Source: Salisediminibacterium halotolerans
GTDB lineage: Bacteria; Bacillota; Bacilli; Bacillales; Salisediminibacteriaceae
Length of the DNA stretch: 64,000 nt
Assembly (NCBI RefSeq): GCF_003814815.1
Contig: NZ_RKQQ01000004.1
Span: forward strand, 62,001-126,000
Direction of reading: 5' to 3'
Made by a program: the position numbers and the translations under genes. Under the pieces are notes generated by a model, which saw only the letters and a program-made list of their open reading frames with translations, ran no database searches and had not been told where the DNA came from. This document shows, in pieces, positions 45,775 through 54,241 of this stretch (position 1 is the first letter of the stretch; each line of letters starts with the position of its first letter).

Positions 45775-45903
45775 TTACGTTTGTTTTCCTTCTGACGCGC
45801 GGTCGGCGCGGCGGAATTTGTCCGCGTATTTAACTTCTTGAGCGGAGCTTAATCCGTTCTCGCGTTCGTTAATTTGACGGTGCGGTTGCTGATTTTTTTC
45901 CAT
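45775..45903 (-). CDS. YfhE-like small protein, 42 aa
   Basis: A short gene starting MEKNQQPHRQINERENGLSS and continuing AQEVKYADKFRRADRA. The SSAQEVKYADKFRRAD block resembles B. subtilis YfhE, a small protein of unknown function. AAAGGAGT precedes the ATG at the right distance. The product is strongly charged and probably cytoplasmic. Confidence 0.65.
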   Translation of the reverse strand: MEKNQQPHRQINERENGLSSAQEVKYADKFRRADRASEGKQT

Positions 45904-45982
45904 TGGAAATGACTCCTTTCATTATCTGTAAAGTTAGGAATCCTCTTCCCGGCTGAAAAACTGTTTAAACATCCGGTCCGGT

Positions 45983-46687
45983 TTATTTAAAGCGCCGCGT
46001 TCCGAACAGAAGCCAAAGCAAGGTGAACAAAACGACTGCGGCTCCTTCCATGCCGAGAATATACCAAGGATGCGGACCGAGGATGTCGAGCAAACTTCCT
46101 CCGGCCGGTTTTTCCATGATAAACCAGTAATTACCTCCGGTCAGCAGATTAACGCCGTAAATAAAGGGAAGCAGGATGTTCAAAAAGATCATTGCTTTGA
46201 TTACACTGATAAAGGGAAGCGGGTAAGCGCGGTGCCATAAGAAATAAAATACGACCCAGATGACAGCGATATGCGTATAAAAGAAGTGCCAGTAACGAAA
46301 ATGAGGGAAGCCGTATCCGAGTACAGGGGTCACGATCGCTTGTATCGCCCCGCCGATCGCAATTAAGAAGACGATTTGAAACAGTTTTTCATTTCGGTAC
46401 AGTAACAAGACTATCGTTAAAATAACACTGGAACTGCTGAGTTCCAGCGGTAAGGAAAACCGAACGTCCCAATTACCGTGAAAAACCGCCCAGATATGAT
46501 AGCCTGATTCGAACAGGATGAGTGAAACGGCAATGCCGACTTCGATCGGCCGTTGAAGCCGGGGAGCGATCAGTCCGCGCGTAAGGTAAACAACGGTGCA
46601 GCCAAACACAAAAACAACGATCATGATATTGTGCTCGGCTCCCAATGTCGTGAAAGGCACCTCAGAGTTGTCACCGGCAAACCACAT
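45983..46687 (-). CDS. TIGR02206 (YwaF-like) membrane protein
   Basis: A 234-aa protein with seven hydrophobic helices, starting MWFAGDNSEVPFTTLGAEHN. Conserved features are the SLPLELSSSSV helix and YWHFFYTHIAVIWVV. This matches the TIGR02206 family, B. subtilis YwaF, of unknown function. GGAG precedes the ATG. It diverges from the small membrane genes to its right. Confidence 0.82.
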   Translation of the reverse strand: MWFAGDNSEVPFTTLGAEHNIMIVVFVFGCTVVYLTRGLIAPRLQRPIEVGIAVSLILFESGYHIWAVFHGNWDVRFSLPLELSSSSVILTIVLLLYRNEKLFQIVFLIAIGGAIQAIVTPVLGYGFPHFRYWHFFYTHIAVIWVVFYFLWHRAYPLPFISVIKAMIFLNILLPFIYGVNLLTGGNYWFIMEKPAGGSLLDILGPHPWYILGMEGAAVVLFTLLWLLFGTRRFK

Positions 46688-46767
46688 GAGATTCTCCTCC
46701 TGTCTTAAAAATCATATTTCGTATACAATGGAACTATCAATATTTTATCAAAAAGGCGGATGGTTCG

Positions 46768-46857
46768 ATGTTGTTATGGATATCAATGGGAATAACAGTG
46801 CTTACGCTGTTGATTGTCGGCGCTACGATTATCTATATTTTGAAAGGGAACGGTTAA
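46768..46857 (+). CDS. 29-aa single-helix membrane peptide
   Basis: A tiny frame, MLLWISMGITVLTLLIVGAT then IIYILKGNG, is almost entirely one transmembrane helix with a positively charged end. AAGGCGG lies 8 nt before the ATG. Its stop is one base before the next start codon, so the two are probably coupled. I do not recognise it; a helper of the neighbouring membrane protein is a guess. Confidence 0.5.
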   Translation: MLLWISMGITVLTLLIVGATIIYILKGNG

Positions 46858-46858
46858 G

Positions 46859-47263
46859 ATGCTGCCTGATTGGAAAGACCGCGGCATTGTTGCGGGAGGC
46901 TGTGTGATCGCGATACTTATTCCCGTACCGGTGATTAATATCTTAATTGTCTATGCGCTTTATCAGCGGTTGCGTACCGACCGCCCATTTGTTGACCATC
47001 AACTGCGGCAAAACGTCAACTTTCAAATCAGTATGCAAGTTTATCTTGCCGGGGCGTTTATCTTGCTGTTTGCGCTGCCGTTTCTGCCGGGTTTGTTTTT
47101 TCCCGGATCGCTTGATTGGCTGCGGATTCCCTTGGGGCTGGGAATGATCGGGACAAGTGTTTTACTGCTTTTTATCTGGTTTACCATTTTTACGGCGGCG
47201 CTAATTTTTGCCGTTTCAGGCCGATGGTTTCAATATCCCTTTTCACTTCAATGGCTCAAATAA
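46859..47263 (+). CDS. Small polytopic membrane protein (DUF4870-like)
   Basis: A 134-aa protein with about three helices (VAGGCVIAILIPVPVINILIVY; YLAGAFILLFALPFLPG; GLGMIGTSVLLLFIWF). The pattern NVNFQISMQVYL after the first helix is like DUF4870 proteins. Ribosome site GAAAGGG lies within the preceding peptide gene. Function unknown. Confidence 0.6.
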   Translation: MLPDWKDRGIVAGGCVIAILIPVPVINILIVYALYQRLRTDRPFVDHQLRQNVNFQISMQVYLAGAFILLFALPFLPGLFFPGSLDWLRIPLGLGMIGTSVLLLFIWFTIFTAALIFAVSGRWFQYPFSLQWLK

Positions 47264-47300
47264 AACGCCTTGAGACAATTTTGTCTCAAGGCGTTTTATA
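47262..47300. terminator. Intrinsic terminator between convergent genes
   Basis: AAAACGCCTTGAGACAA pairs with TTGTCTCAAGGCGTTTT, a perfect 17-bp stem. It serves both the small membrane gene and the leftward YeeE/YedE gene. Confidence 0.9.
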
Positions 47301-47311
47301 TTGAAAGTGAA

Positions 47312-48559
47312 TCAGCAAAATGAATCTTTCGGTTTTGGGACAGACAGGCCGAATAAAGGACGTAAAAACAAGGCAAGAAATGTTCCGGCCATCGCAACGA
47401 CGCCCCATATATAGCCGTGCATGCTGAACGATGCAATCCCGCCGAAATAGGCGCCAATGTTACAGCCAAAAGCGAGCCGCGCGCCGTAACCCATTAACAG
47501 ACCGCCGATGACAGAAGCGGCAGCGTTGCCTTTTGTAATTTTGCTCAGTTTGAACAGTCCGCCGGCAGCGGAGGCGAGAAACGCACCTAAAATCACACCG
47601 AAATTCAGTACCGTCGTTGTGTCAGCAAAAATTGATTGCTGCAGAGCTTGAGCGCTTTCTCCTTGCCAATATCCCCAGCTTGCCGGGTCAAAACCGATCA
47701 CTTCGGCTCCTTTGGAACCCCAAAGTGCCAGAGCGGAGGTGACCCCCCACGGCTCACCGCGGGTCATCAACGTCAACGCGTTTAAAACCGCTAATACAAC
47801 GGCTGCAATCACAAGCGGCCAAGCCCCGCGGAAAATCCGCTTAATCCCGGATTCTGTCGGAACGTCGGCCATGCGCGGAGCATTGCGCCGCCGTTCGACA
47901 ACGAGTGTAATCCAGGCAATCAACCCAAACAAAATGATCGAAGCGGCCCATGCGCCGCCGTAGCCCCAGCCAGTCGTTGTTGCCAGAGAGATCGGTTCAG
48001 CGGCAGGCATTTCTTCGGTCCAAAACGGCAAGTGATAGGCGCCGATGGTTGAACCGACAATAAAAAATAACAGTGTAATGAACATAACAGATCGACCGCC
48101 GCCGACAGCATAAAGCGTACCGGACGCACAGCCGCCGCCGAGCTGCATGCCGACCCCGAACATAAACGCACCGACAAGCAGGCTGACGCCGACAGGGGCG
48201 ACATATCCGGCTACCTCCACATCAAAAAAGGAGAGACCGAACGCAAGAATCGGCGCGAAAAGTGTCACAGCGACCGCGAGCATGACCATGTGCGAGCGCA
48301 ACGCTTGGCCGTTTCCGACCGCCATCAAGCGCCGAAATGCGGACGTGAAACCAAATCGGGCATGAAACAGTGTATAACCGAGCAAGAGGCCGATGATTAA
48401 CAGAAGCGGGTGCATCGCCTCTTGGCTTGCCATTAAATAAACCAGTAAAACACCGGTTACAATCAACCCGCCAATGATTAATTTTATTTGCGGCGGGCCG
48501 AGCGGAGGTGCGCTGGAAGCCAGCGTTTTCGTTTGTTTTTCAGCAGCAGATGTTGTCAA
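47312..48559 (-). CDS. YeeE/YedE family sulfur-compound transporter
   Basis: A 415-aa protein with about ten helices in two halves. Conserved motifs are GMQLGGGCASGTLYAVGGG and MGYGARLAFGCNIGAYFGG, each with the cysteine that in TsuA (YeeE) relays thiosulfate across the membrane. It probably imports thiosulfate or a related sulfur or selenium compound. TTG start with GGAGG 7 nt upstream. It stands alone. Confidence 0.88.
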   Translation of the reverse strand: MTTSAAEKQTKTLASSAPPLGPPQIKLIIGGLIVTGVLLVYLMASQEAMHPLLLIIGLLLGYTLFHARFGFTSAFRRLMAVGNGQALRSHMVMLAVAVTLFAPILAFGLSFFDVEVAGYVAPVGVSLLVGAFMFGVGMQLGGGCASGTLYAVGGGRSVMFITLLFFIVGSTIGAYHLPFWTEEMPAAEPISLATTTGWGYGGAWAASIILFGLIAWITLVVERRRNAPRMADVPTESGIKRIFRGAWPLVIAAVVLAVLNALTLMTRGEPWGVTSALALWGSKGAEVIGFDPASWGYWQGESAQALQQSIFADTTTVLNFGVILGAFLASAAGGLFKLSKITKGNAAASVIGGLLMGYGARLAFGCNIGAYFGGIASFSMHGYIWGVVAMAGTFLALFLRPLFGLSVPKPKDSFC

Positions 48560-48741
48560 TGGATATCCTCCTAATCCTTATTATATTGATCGGAATTATT
48601 TATTTATAGTAAAACGTTAAATTTCATTTGTCAAAAAAAACGTGTGATTTTTTTATTTTACTGTTGCAACGGATTAAAGCGAGGCGTAAAATAATGCATT
48701 AGATTGAAAAATCTGAGCATTTGAAAGGAGTATAATGAATT

Positions 48742-49701
48742 ATGAAAGGACTTCAGCTTGCAGGTTCGTTTATGAGCCGTTATTTTGCTATTATCGTTAT
48801 TTTTGTATCTGTTATTGCTTTCTTTACACCTGATGCTTTTGTCTGGATTGCACCGTACATAACAATCCTTTTAGGCGTTATCATGTTTGGAATGGGGACG
48901 ACAATGCGGCCGGAAGACTTCAAAATTGTTCTGCAAAAGCCGTTTCCAGTTTTATTCGGCGTCGTTGCGCAGTTTGTTGTTATGCCGCTTGCGGCATTAG
49001 GGATCGCTTATGCGATGCAGCTGCCGCCGGAACTGGCAGCTGGTCTTGTTTTAGTTGGAGCCTGCCCGGGAGGAACTGCATCGAATGTGATGGTTTACCT
49101 CTCCCGCGGTGATGTCCCGGTGTCTGTGGCGATGACATCGGTTTCGACGATGCTTGCGCCGGTGTTGACACCGTTGGCAGTTTTTCTTTTAGCGGATCAA
49201 TGGCTTCCTGTCGGGTTTGCTGATATGTTCATGAGTATCGTTCAAGTCATTATCATACCGATTGCACTCGGTTTGCTTGTGAGCAAACTCTTGCCGGCAG
49301 CAGTCGATCGGGCTCAGTCGGCTTTGCCGATGGTTTCTGTCACGGCGATTTTATTGATTGTTGCCGCAGTCATTTCCGGCAACACAGAAAATCTCGTCAC
49401 ATCAGGAATTGCTGTGTTTACAGCGGTGATCTTGCACAACAGCTTTGGCTTACTGCTCGGTTACTTTACGGCTAAGAGTGTCGGGCTTGATGAAACAAAA
49501 CGCCGTGCAATTTCAATTGAAGTCGGCATGCAAAACTCAGGTCTCGGCGCTGCACTCGCTACGGCGCACTTTACGCCGATGGCAGCCCTGCCGAGCGCAA
49601 TATTCTCCGTTTGGCATAACATTTCCGGTCCTGCACTCGTTTCTTTTTGGAACAAAGGCGGATCAGAAGAAATTAACGGCAATGAAAAGGACAAGAGCTG
49701 A
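48742..49701 (+). CDS. Bile acid:sodium symporter (BASS) family transporter
   Basis: A 319-aa protein with ten helices. The paired motifs VGACPGGTASNVMVYLSRGDVPVSVAMT and VGMQNSGLGAALA form the sodium-binding crossover of BASS carriers. Likely organic-acid substrates include pantoate or 2-keto acids, not bile acids. The AAAGGAG upstream is about 12 nt from the ATG, longer than usual. The stop lies in the terminator hairpin. Confidence 0.9.
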   Translation: MKGLQLAGSFMSRYFAIIVIFVSVIAFFTPDAFVWIAPYITILLGVIMFGMGTTMRPEDFKIVLQKPFPVLFGVVAQFVVMPLAALGIAYAMQLPPELAAGLVLVGACPGGTASNVMVYLSRGDVPVSVAMTSVSTMLAPVLTPLAVFLLADQWLPVGFADMFMSIVQVIIIPIALGLLVSKLLPAAVDRAQSALPMVSVTAILLIVAAVISGNTENLVTSGIAVFTAVILHNSFGLLLGYFTAKSVGLDETKRRAISIEVGMQNSGLGAALATAHFTPMAALPSAIFSVWHNISGPALVSFWNKGGSEEINGNEKDKS

Positions 49702-49719
49702 TCAGCTCTTGTCCTTTTT
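49685..49719. terminator. Bidirectional terminator
   Basis: AAAAGGACAAGAGCT pairs with AGCTCTTGTCCTTTT around a GATC loop. It serves the BASS gene and the leftward gene remnant. Confidence 0.85.
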
Positions 49720-49852
49720 AGTAGCTCGGATACACATACGGCGAGTCAGGTTCGGATGCCCGTTCGATGTCTGCATCTTTAAGTACAGGTACAGTCTCGC
49801 CGTTTAATTCCGTTGTGTCGAGCACACCGCTCGCGGTAAACCAGTCATCATC
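49718..49852 (-). pseudogene. 3' remnant of a YcgQ/TIGR03943-like gene
   Basis: On the minus strand 44 codons end in TAA at 49718: DDWFTASGVLDTTELNG then ETVPVLKDADIE and SPYVYPSY. The ending ..IE..P..PYVYP is like the C-terminus of DUF1980/TIGR03943 (YcgQ) proteins, which partner UPF0718 permeases. The upstream part is missing: at about 49853 the sequence turns into repeat element copy 2. An intact permease of the partner family is at 40688-41713. The family call rests on the short C-terminus and is tentative. Confidence 0.55.
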
Positions 49853-50056
49853 CTCTTTATGAATACACTCGCTTCAAAAAAGAGGATGACCCAGCATCCC
49901 GGCTTTCTCCTGCGGGATAGCGAGATAGACGAGACCCTGCAGGGCGTCAGCCCGAAGCGGCTCGGCGCTCGCCCGCGGAAAGAAGCCGGACGATGCGTAG
50001 TCATCCGTTCCTTTTAATAGGACATCAATCGATGTCATGACTTTGTCAACACTCTG
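49853..50056 (-). mobile_element. Terminator-nested repeat element, copy 2 (truncated)
   Basis: About 204 bp with only one terminal repeat, TTTGTCAACACTCTG (50042-50056). It contains the first structured domain of the element but lacks the whole second domain. The missing end coincides with the broken YcgQ-like remnant, so a deletion removed half the element and most of that gene. The head end abuts a terminator hairpin at 50056-50082. Confidence 0.75.
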
Positions 50057-50082
50057 AGTCCTCGACAAAATGTCGAGGACTC
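50056..50082 (-). terminator. Terminator hairpin at head of element 2
   Basis: GAGTCCTCGAC pairs with GTCGAGGACTC. It follows the stop of the leftward propeller gene. On that strand no T run follows, because the element starts there. Confidence 0.7.
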
Positions 50083-50087
50083 AGGGT

Positions 50088-51002
50088 TTACGGCAAATAA
50101 GCGATGCCGTCCGGATGAATGCCGACATCAATCCGTTCCGTTTCTTTCAACGTTTCCAGCGAAATGACAGAGATGTCATTCGTTTTATTGTTTGCCACGT
50201 AAGCATGTGTGCCGTCCGGGTGAAATACAATGCCGCCGGCCCATTTTCCAACCGGAAGTCGCTTGATTTCCCACGGGCGTATTTGACCGTTAATCCGCTG
50301 TTCAGTCTGAATGATTGAAACGTCGTCTGATTCGCGGTTGGCAATGAACGCATACTGCCCGTCCGGTGAAAACACGAGGCGGACGGGGATGTGCCCGACG
50401 CGCCGTTTGTAGTTCACTTCATAGTCTGTCGTATCCATAATCCAAAGAGTGTCATCATCCTGGTTAGCGACGTAAATCTCTTCGCCCGATGGATGAACAG
50501 CGACCCCTTCCGGCCCTTTGCCGACCGGAAAATGATTGACGATTTCTTCTGTTTCCGTATCGATCACCGTAATGTTATCACTGCCGATATTCGGAATGTA
50601 GGCGGCTTTACCGTCTGGCGAGAACGATATCATGTGTGAATACGTTTGGTACGTCGGAATAATTTTTCGAATTTCATCTGTTGAGGTATCAATCAAAAAG
50701 ATTTTTTCACTGAACGTCGAAGCGAGGTAAAGCGTCTTGCCGTCATTCGTTATTCCTACGCCGTGCGGAAAATGAAACTCCTCGTGTGAAATATGACCCG
50801 TTATTTCGAAGGTCTTATTATCCATAATATCGACGGTGTTGCCTAGTGAACAGGCAATGTATGTTTTTTGCCCGTCATGGGAAACGACAACTTCATGGGG
50901 GTTGTGACTTGTGGCGACAGTCTGTTCTACCTTAGAAGAACGCAAGTTTACAACCGATAAATTGTCTTCATCTTTATTTAATACAATCAGCTTTCCTGTC
51001 AT
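50088..51002 (-). CDS. YVTN-type beta-propeller protein
   Basis: A 304-aa protein made of about seven repeats of roughly 42 residues with the pattern VVSHDGQKTYIA, FSPDGKAAYIPN, VHPSGEEIYVAN, FSPDGQYAFIAN, FHPDGTHAYVAN. This is a seven-bladed propeller like YncE. No signal peptide is visible, so it looks cytoplasmic. It may be a lactonase-like enzyme or a scaffold; no active site is evident. Confidence 0.82.
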   Translation of the reverse strand: MTGKLIVLNKDEDNLSVVNLRSSKVEQTVATSHNPHEVVVSHDGQKTYIACSLGNTVDIMDNKTFEITGHISHEEFHFPHGVGITNDGKTLYLASTFSEKIFLIDTSTDEIRKIIPTYQTYSHMISFSPDGKAAYIPNIGSDNITVIDTETEEIVNHFPVGKGPEGVAVHPSGEEIYVANQDDDTLWIMDTTDYEVNYKRRVGHIPVRLVFSPDGQYAFIANRESDDVSIIQTEQRINGQIRPWEIKRLPVGKWAGGIVFHPDGTHAYVANNKTNDISVISLETLKETERIDVGIHPDGIAYLP

Positions 51003-51171
51003 CTAATCATCCTTTCAAATGGTTTCGTTGATTTTACCATATGCAGTTCACATTTCGCATCACGAAATAAACACCCTTATGAGTCTTTGTGCTTAATGTA
51101 AATCTGGTAAATTTATGTTAAGATGAGCTCTCATTATTTTGAAAAAATGCCTTTACGTTTGGAGGAAAGAA

Positions 51172-51822
51172 ATGCCGATTACACCAGAACAGCTGGCACA
51201 CCTTTTTCTTGAAGGCAAAGAAGACGAAGCGTTTGATGCGGTAAAGGCCTATCAAGAAACCTATTCAGAGATTGAAATGCTCGAGGAATTTATCACCCCC
51301 GCGATGTATGAAGTGGGGTTCTTGTGGGAAGCAAATAAAATCAGCGTAGCAGATGAACACCTTGCGACAGGGATTTGTGATTTTGTCCTGACAGCAGCGG
51401 TGAAACCCCGTGCGAAAACAAATTCGTCCGGAAAAACAATCGTTTTGTTTGGGGCGGAAAACGAGGAGCATTACCTCGGGTTAAAAATGGTCGCAGCCGT
51501 TTTTCGTGTGAACGGCTGGCAAGTGTATAACATGGGACCGAATATGCCGATTGCCGATGCCATCGCAGGTGTAAAACGCTGGGAGCCTGATGTTGTCGGT
51601 GTTTCGACCGGGTTCGCGCCTAATGAAGAGCGGACAGAGCGTTATTTAAATAGATTGATGGCAGCATCGCCAAAAACAGAAATTATTTTGGGCGGACGCT
51701 ATTCCCGGTTACACAGAAAATTTGAACAAGACAGCCGGCAAGTGACCGTAATCGACCGATTAGAAAATGTGAACAGCTGGCTCAGACAAGATGAAAAAGG
51801 AGTCCGTCATGCAACAAGTTAA
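51172..51822 (+). CDS. Stand-alone B12-binding protein with CarH-type light-sensor signature
   Basis: A 216-aa protein: a four-helix B12-binding cap (about 5-75) and a Rossmann-like B12-binding domain (88-205). The cap carries W52-x9-E62-H63 (WEANKISVADEH), the W-x9-EH signature of photosensitive CarH/LitR domains. The cobalt-ligand motif is E-x-H-x-x-G with H100 (EEHYLG). No MerR DNA-binding domain is attached. GGAGG precedes the ATG at 51172. It overlaps an RsbR-like STAS gene by 14 nt, so the output may run through a stressosome-type partner switch. Light sensing is inferred from the signature. Confidence 0.8.
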   Translation: MPITPEQLAHLFLEGKEDEAFDAVKAYQETYSEIEMLEEFITPAMYEVGFLWEANKISVADEHLATGICDFVLTAAVKPRAKTNSSGKTIVLFGAENEEHYLGLKMVAAVFRVNGWQVYNMGPNMPIADAIAGVKRWEPDVVGVSTGFAPNEERTERYLNRLMAASPKTEIILGGRYSRLHRKFEQDSRQVTVIDRLENVNSWLRQDEKGVRHATS

Positions 51823-52564
51823 ATCCCCGTGGCCATTTCCAATATTTAAAGTAGATAAAAAGCTGACTGTCATCGAGCAGTCGAGTGATGCGCAACGATT
51901 GTTTGGACAGGTATCTTCATTACAAAGCCTCTTGGCGGAAGGCAGCCGGGAAAAAGCTGCATCATTTATCAGCTCGGAGGACGATCATGGTCCAGTTGAA
52001 CTTTATATGTACAATAAAGAAGGAGAAATGACGCTCGTAGACGGTTACATGTCAAAAGAGAACGATTTGCAGGTTCATCTGATGGTCATTGAAAAAGACA
52101 GCAAAATTAAACAAGTCAGCGACCGTCTTACTGAATTGCGCAAGGAGCTGGAACGAAAAAATGAAGAGCTTCTTGATGAAAAAGAACGTGCAGAGAAAAT
52201 GTTGGCGGAGAATCAGCGCCTATCAGCGCCTTTTATTGAAGTAAGTAAAGGGGTCGGTCTGACACCTCTTTTCGGTGAAATCGATCAAGACAAAATGATC
52301 GTTGTCACGCAGCACTTGCTTGAAAGAGCAAATGAAACGAAATCGAAACAAGTGATCATCGATGTGACAGCGTTGGACACGCTGGATATCGAAGGCGTAA
52401 AAGCGTTGGAAAAACTGTTTGTCTCGCTCGATGTGATGGGTGTCAATGTGACGGTATCAGGGATTCAAACTGAGCAGGCCAAGAGTATGCAATTGATGAA
52501 TACAAACGCCAGCGTTCGATATATTTCTTCCCTTGAGAAGGTTTTTTCGTACCAATCTTCATAA
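51809..52564 (+). CDS. STAS-domain protein, RsbR-like stressosome component
   Basis: A 251-aa protein. The N-terminal part (about 5-95, PWPFPIFKVDKKLTVIEQSS) looks like a degenerate PAS domain. A coiled coil (RLTELRKELERKNEELLDEK) follows, then a STAS domain (about 140-250) with IIDVTALDTLDIEGVKALEKL, where RsbR-type proteins carry the threonine phosphorylated by RsbT. It likely relays a signal from the overlapping B12 gene to a sigma-B-like pathway. The ATG at 51809 with GGAG upstream is preferred to 51791. No rsbS or rsbT is adjacent. Confidence 0.8.
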   Translation: MQQVKSPWPFPIFKVDKKLTVIEQSSDAQRLFGQVSSLQSLLAEGSREKAASFISSEDDHGPVELYMYNKEGEMTLVDGYMSKENDLQVHLMVIEKDSKIKQVSDRLTELRKELERKNEELLDEKERAEKMLAENQRLSAPFIEVSKGVGLTPLFGEIDQDKMIVVTQHLLERANETKSKQVIIDVTALDTLDIEGVKALEKLFVSLDVMGVNVTVSGIQTEQAKSMQLMNTNASVRYISSLEKVFSYQSS

Positions 52565-52568
52565 CAAA

Positions 52569-52611
52569 TCCCCTGCGGCTGTATGACTCAAACAGCTGCA
52601 GGGGATTTTTA
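52569..52611. terminator. Intrinsic terminator
   Basis: CCCCTGCGGCTGT pairs with ACAGCTGCAGGGG (one mismatch), with a T-rich stretch after it. It lies between the convergent STAS and MFS genes. Confidence 0.8.
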
Positions 52612-52620
52612 TTCGCCGTT

Positions 52621-54072
52621 TCACTTGTCATCAGTTTGGGCATCAGGATCTTTTGTTCCCTCACGCTCATCCCATTCCTCATCGGTCATCGGACGGGTAT
52701 TGTGCAGGAAGAAGGCCAGGATAAGTCCGATAAACGTTAAGACGGTAATCACGAGTGTTGCGATATTTACCCCGACAATATCAGCAGTTGTATCAGCACT
52801 TTCTACATGCACTGTTTGCGCAGTTGTCGTCATGATCGTGACTAACAGCGCTGTGCCGACAGATGCCGCAATTTGCCGCATCGTATTATTCATCGCTGCT
52901 CCGTGCGGAATTAATTTTCGCGGCAATTCATTTAAGCCGGAAGTTGTCACCGGCATCATGACCATAGAAAAGCCGAACATTCTCAGTGCAAACAAAATCG
53001 CGAGCACAGCCATCGTTGTATGCAAATCGACGAAAACAAATCCGGCTGTTGCGACGGTCATGATTGTTAAACCGGTAAATGCAAGCGCCCGGGCGCCGAT
53101 TTTGTCAAAAATGTACCCGGTAATCGGCGACATAATCCCTGACAGCATTGCTCCCGGGAATAACACGAGGCCCGCTTGCATCGCTGTGTTGCCGAGCATA
53201 TTTTGCATGTAAAGCGGTATGATCGTTTCCAGCCCGATCAAACCGAGAAAGCCAATCATCCCGATAATCGTCGCGAGTGTAAATGTCCGCAGCTTGAAAA
53301 CGCGAAATTCAAGCATCGGATGCTTCATTCCGAGCTGGCGGCGGATAAAGAGATAAAGAGCGACAGAGCTTACAGCAAACGACATGAGTGTCATATTTTC
53401 TGTCCAGCCAAAGTTGCCGGCGCTTGTAAAACCGTAAAGCAGTCCGCCGAAACCGATCGAAGACAAAATAATTGAGATCGGATCAACTTTCGGGTTTTTC
53501 AGGTCGGTAACGTTTTCGAGAATACGGTAAGACACGGCGGTAATGATCAAAATCATCGGCAAAATCAGCCAAAAAAGATAACGCCATTCAAGCGTTTCCG
53601 TAATGACCCCGGAAAGCGTCGGTCCGATTGCCGGTGCAAAAGAAATTGTTAAACCGACAAATCCCATAATCGTCCCGCGCTTTTCAACCGGGAAAATCAG
53701 CAGAAAGACCGTCTGCATAAGGGGGAGCATCACCCCGGCGCCGGCGGATTGAATGATTCGTCCAATCAATAGAACTTCAAAATTCATCGCGATCCCGCCG
53801 ATAACCGTTCCGACGGCAAACGTGCCCATCGCAGTTAAAAACAGTTGCCGCGTCGTAAACTTTTCGATTAAAAATGCACTGATCGGTATCATGATACCGT
53901 TAACGAGCATAAAAACGGTTGTCAGCCACTGGGCTGTGTTGGCGGTAATGTTCATTTCCTGCATGATCGGCGGAATCGCTGTAATCATCAATGTTTGATT
54001 TAGCACCGTGACGAATGCGCCTGACAGGAGCAATGCAGCAATTAATTTTTTATTTGGTCGGCCTGATGCCAT
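52621..54072 (-). CDS. DHA2-family multidrug MFS exporter (EmrB/QacA-like)
   Basis: A 483-aa proton-coupled exporter with 14 predicted helices. Typical segments are FVTVLNQTLMITAIPPIMQ in helix 1, WLTTVFMLVNGIMIPISAFL, and the motif C region FVGLTISFAPAIGPTLSGVI. It resembles B. subtilis LmrB/YhcA-type pumps. The ATG at 54072 has AAAGGA upstream; the frame extends 24 codons beyond without family similarity. No regulator is adjacent. Confidence 0.9.
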   Translation of the reverse strand: MASGRPNKKLIAALLLSGAFVTVLNQTLMITAIPPIMQEMNITANTAQWLTTVFMLVNGIMIPISAFLIEKFTTRQLFLTAMGTFAVGTVIGGIAMNFEVLLIGRIIQSAGAGVMLPLMQTVFLLIFPVEKRGTIMGFVGLTISFAPAIGPTLSGVITETLEWRYLFWLILPMILIITAVSYRILENVTDLKNPKVDPISIILSSIGFGGLLYGFTSAGNFGWTENMTLMSFAVSSVALYLFIRRQLGMKHPMLEFRVFKLRTFTLATIIGMIGFLGLIGLETIIPLYMQNMLGNTAMQAGLVLFPGAMLSGIMSPITGYIFDKIGARALAFTGLTIMTVATAGFVFVDLHTTMAVLAILFALRMFGFSMVMMPVTTSGLNELPRKLIPHGAAMNNTMRQIAASVGTALLVTIMTTTAQTVHVESADTTADIVGVNIATLVITVLTFIGLILAFFLHNTRPMTDEEWDEREGTKDPDAQTDDK

Positions 54073-54241
54073 ATAGCGTGGTCCTTTCTTTCTACTATTT
54101 CGGGTTACTAAACTTATGCAAACCGTCATCATTTTATCATTCATGATTGGAAATCGCTACTACAAGAAAACAGTGATTCCGCTTACACATCTCAGTTATG
54201 TATGCTAGAATTGCCTTATTACGTGTAAAGGAGCTAGAGCG

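Noticed and set aside
52583-53212. 209-codon plus-strand frame opposite the DHA2 exporter
   Set aside because: Low-complexity Ser/Val/Ile/Thr composition typical of an antisense frame of a membrane protein.
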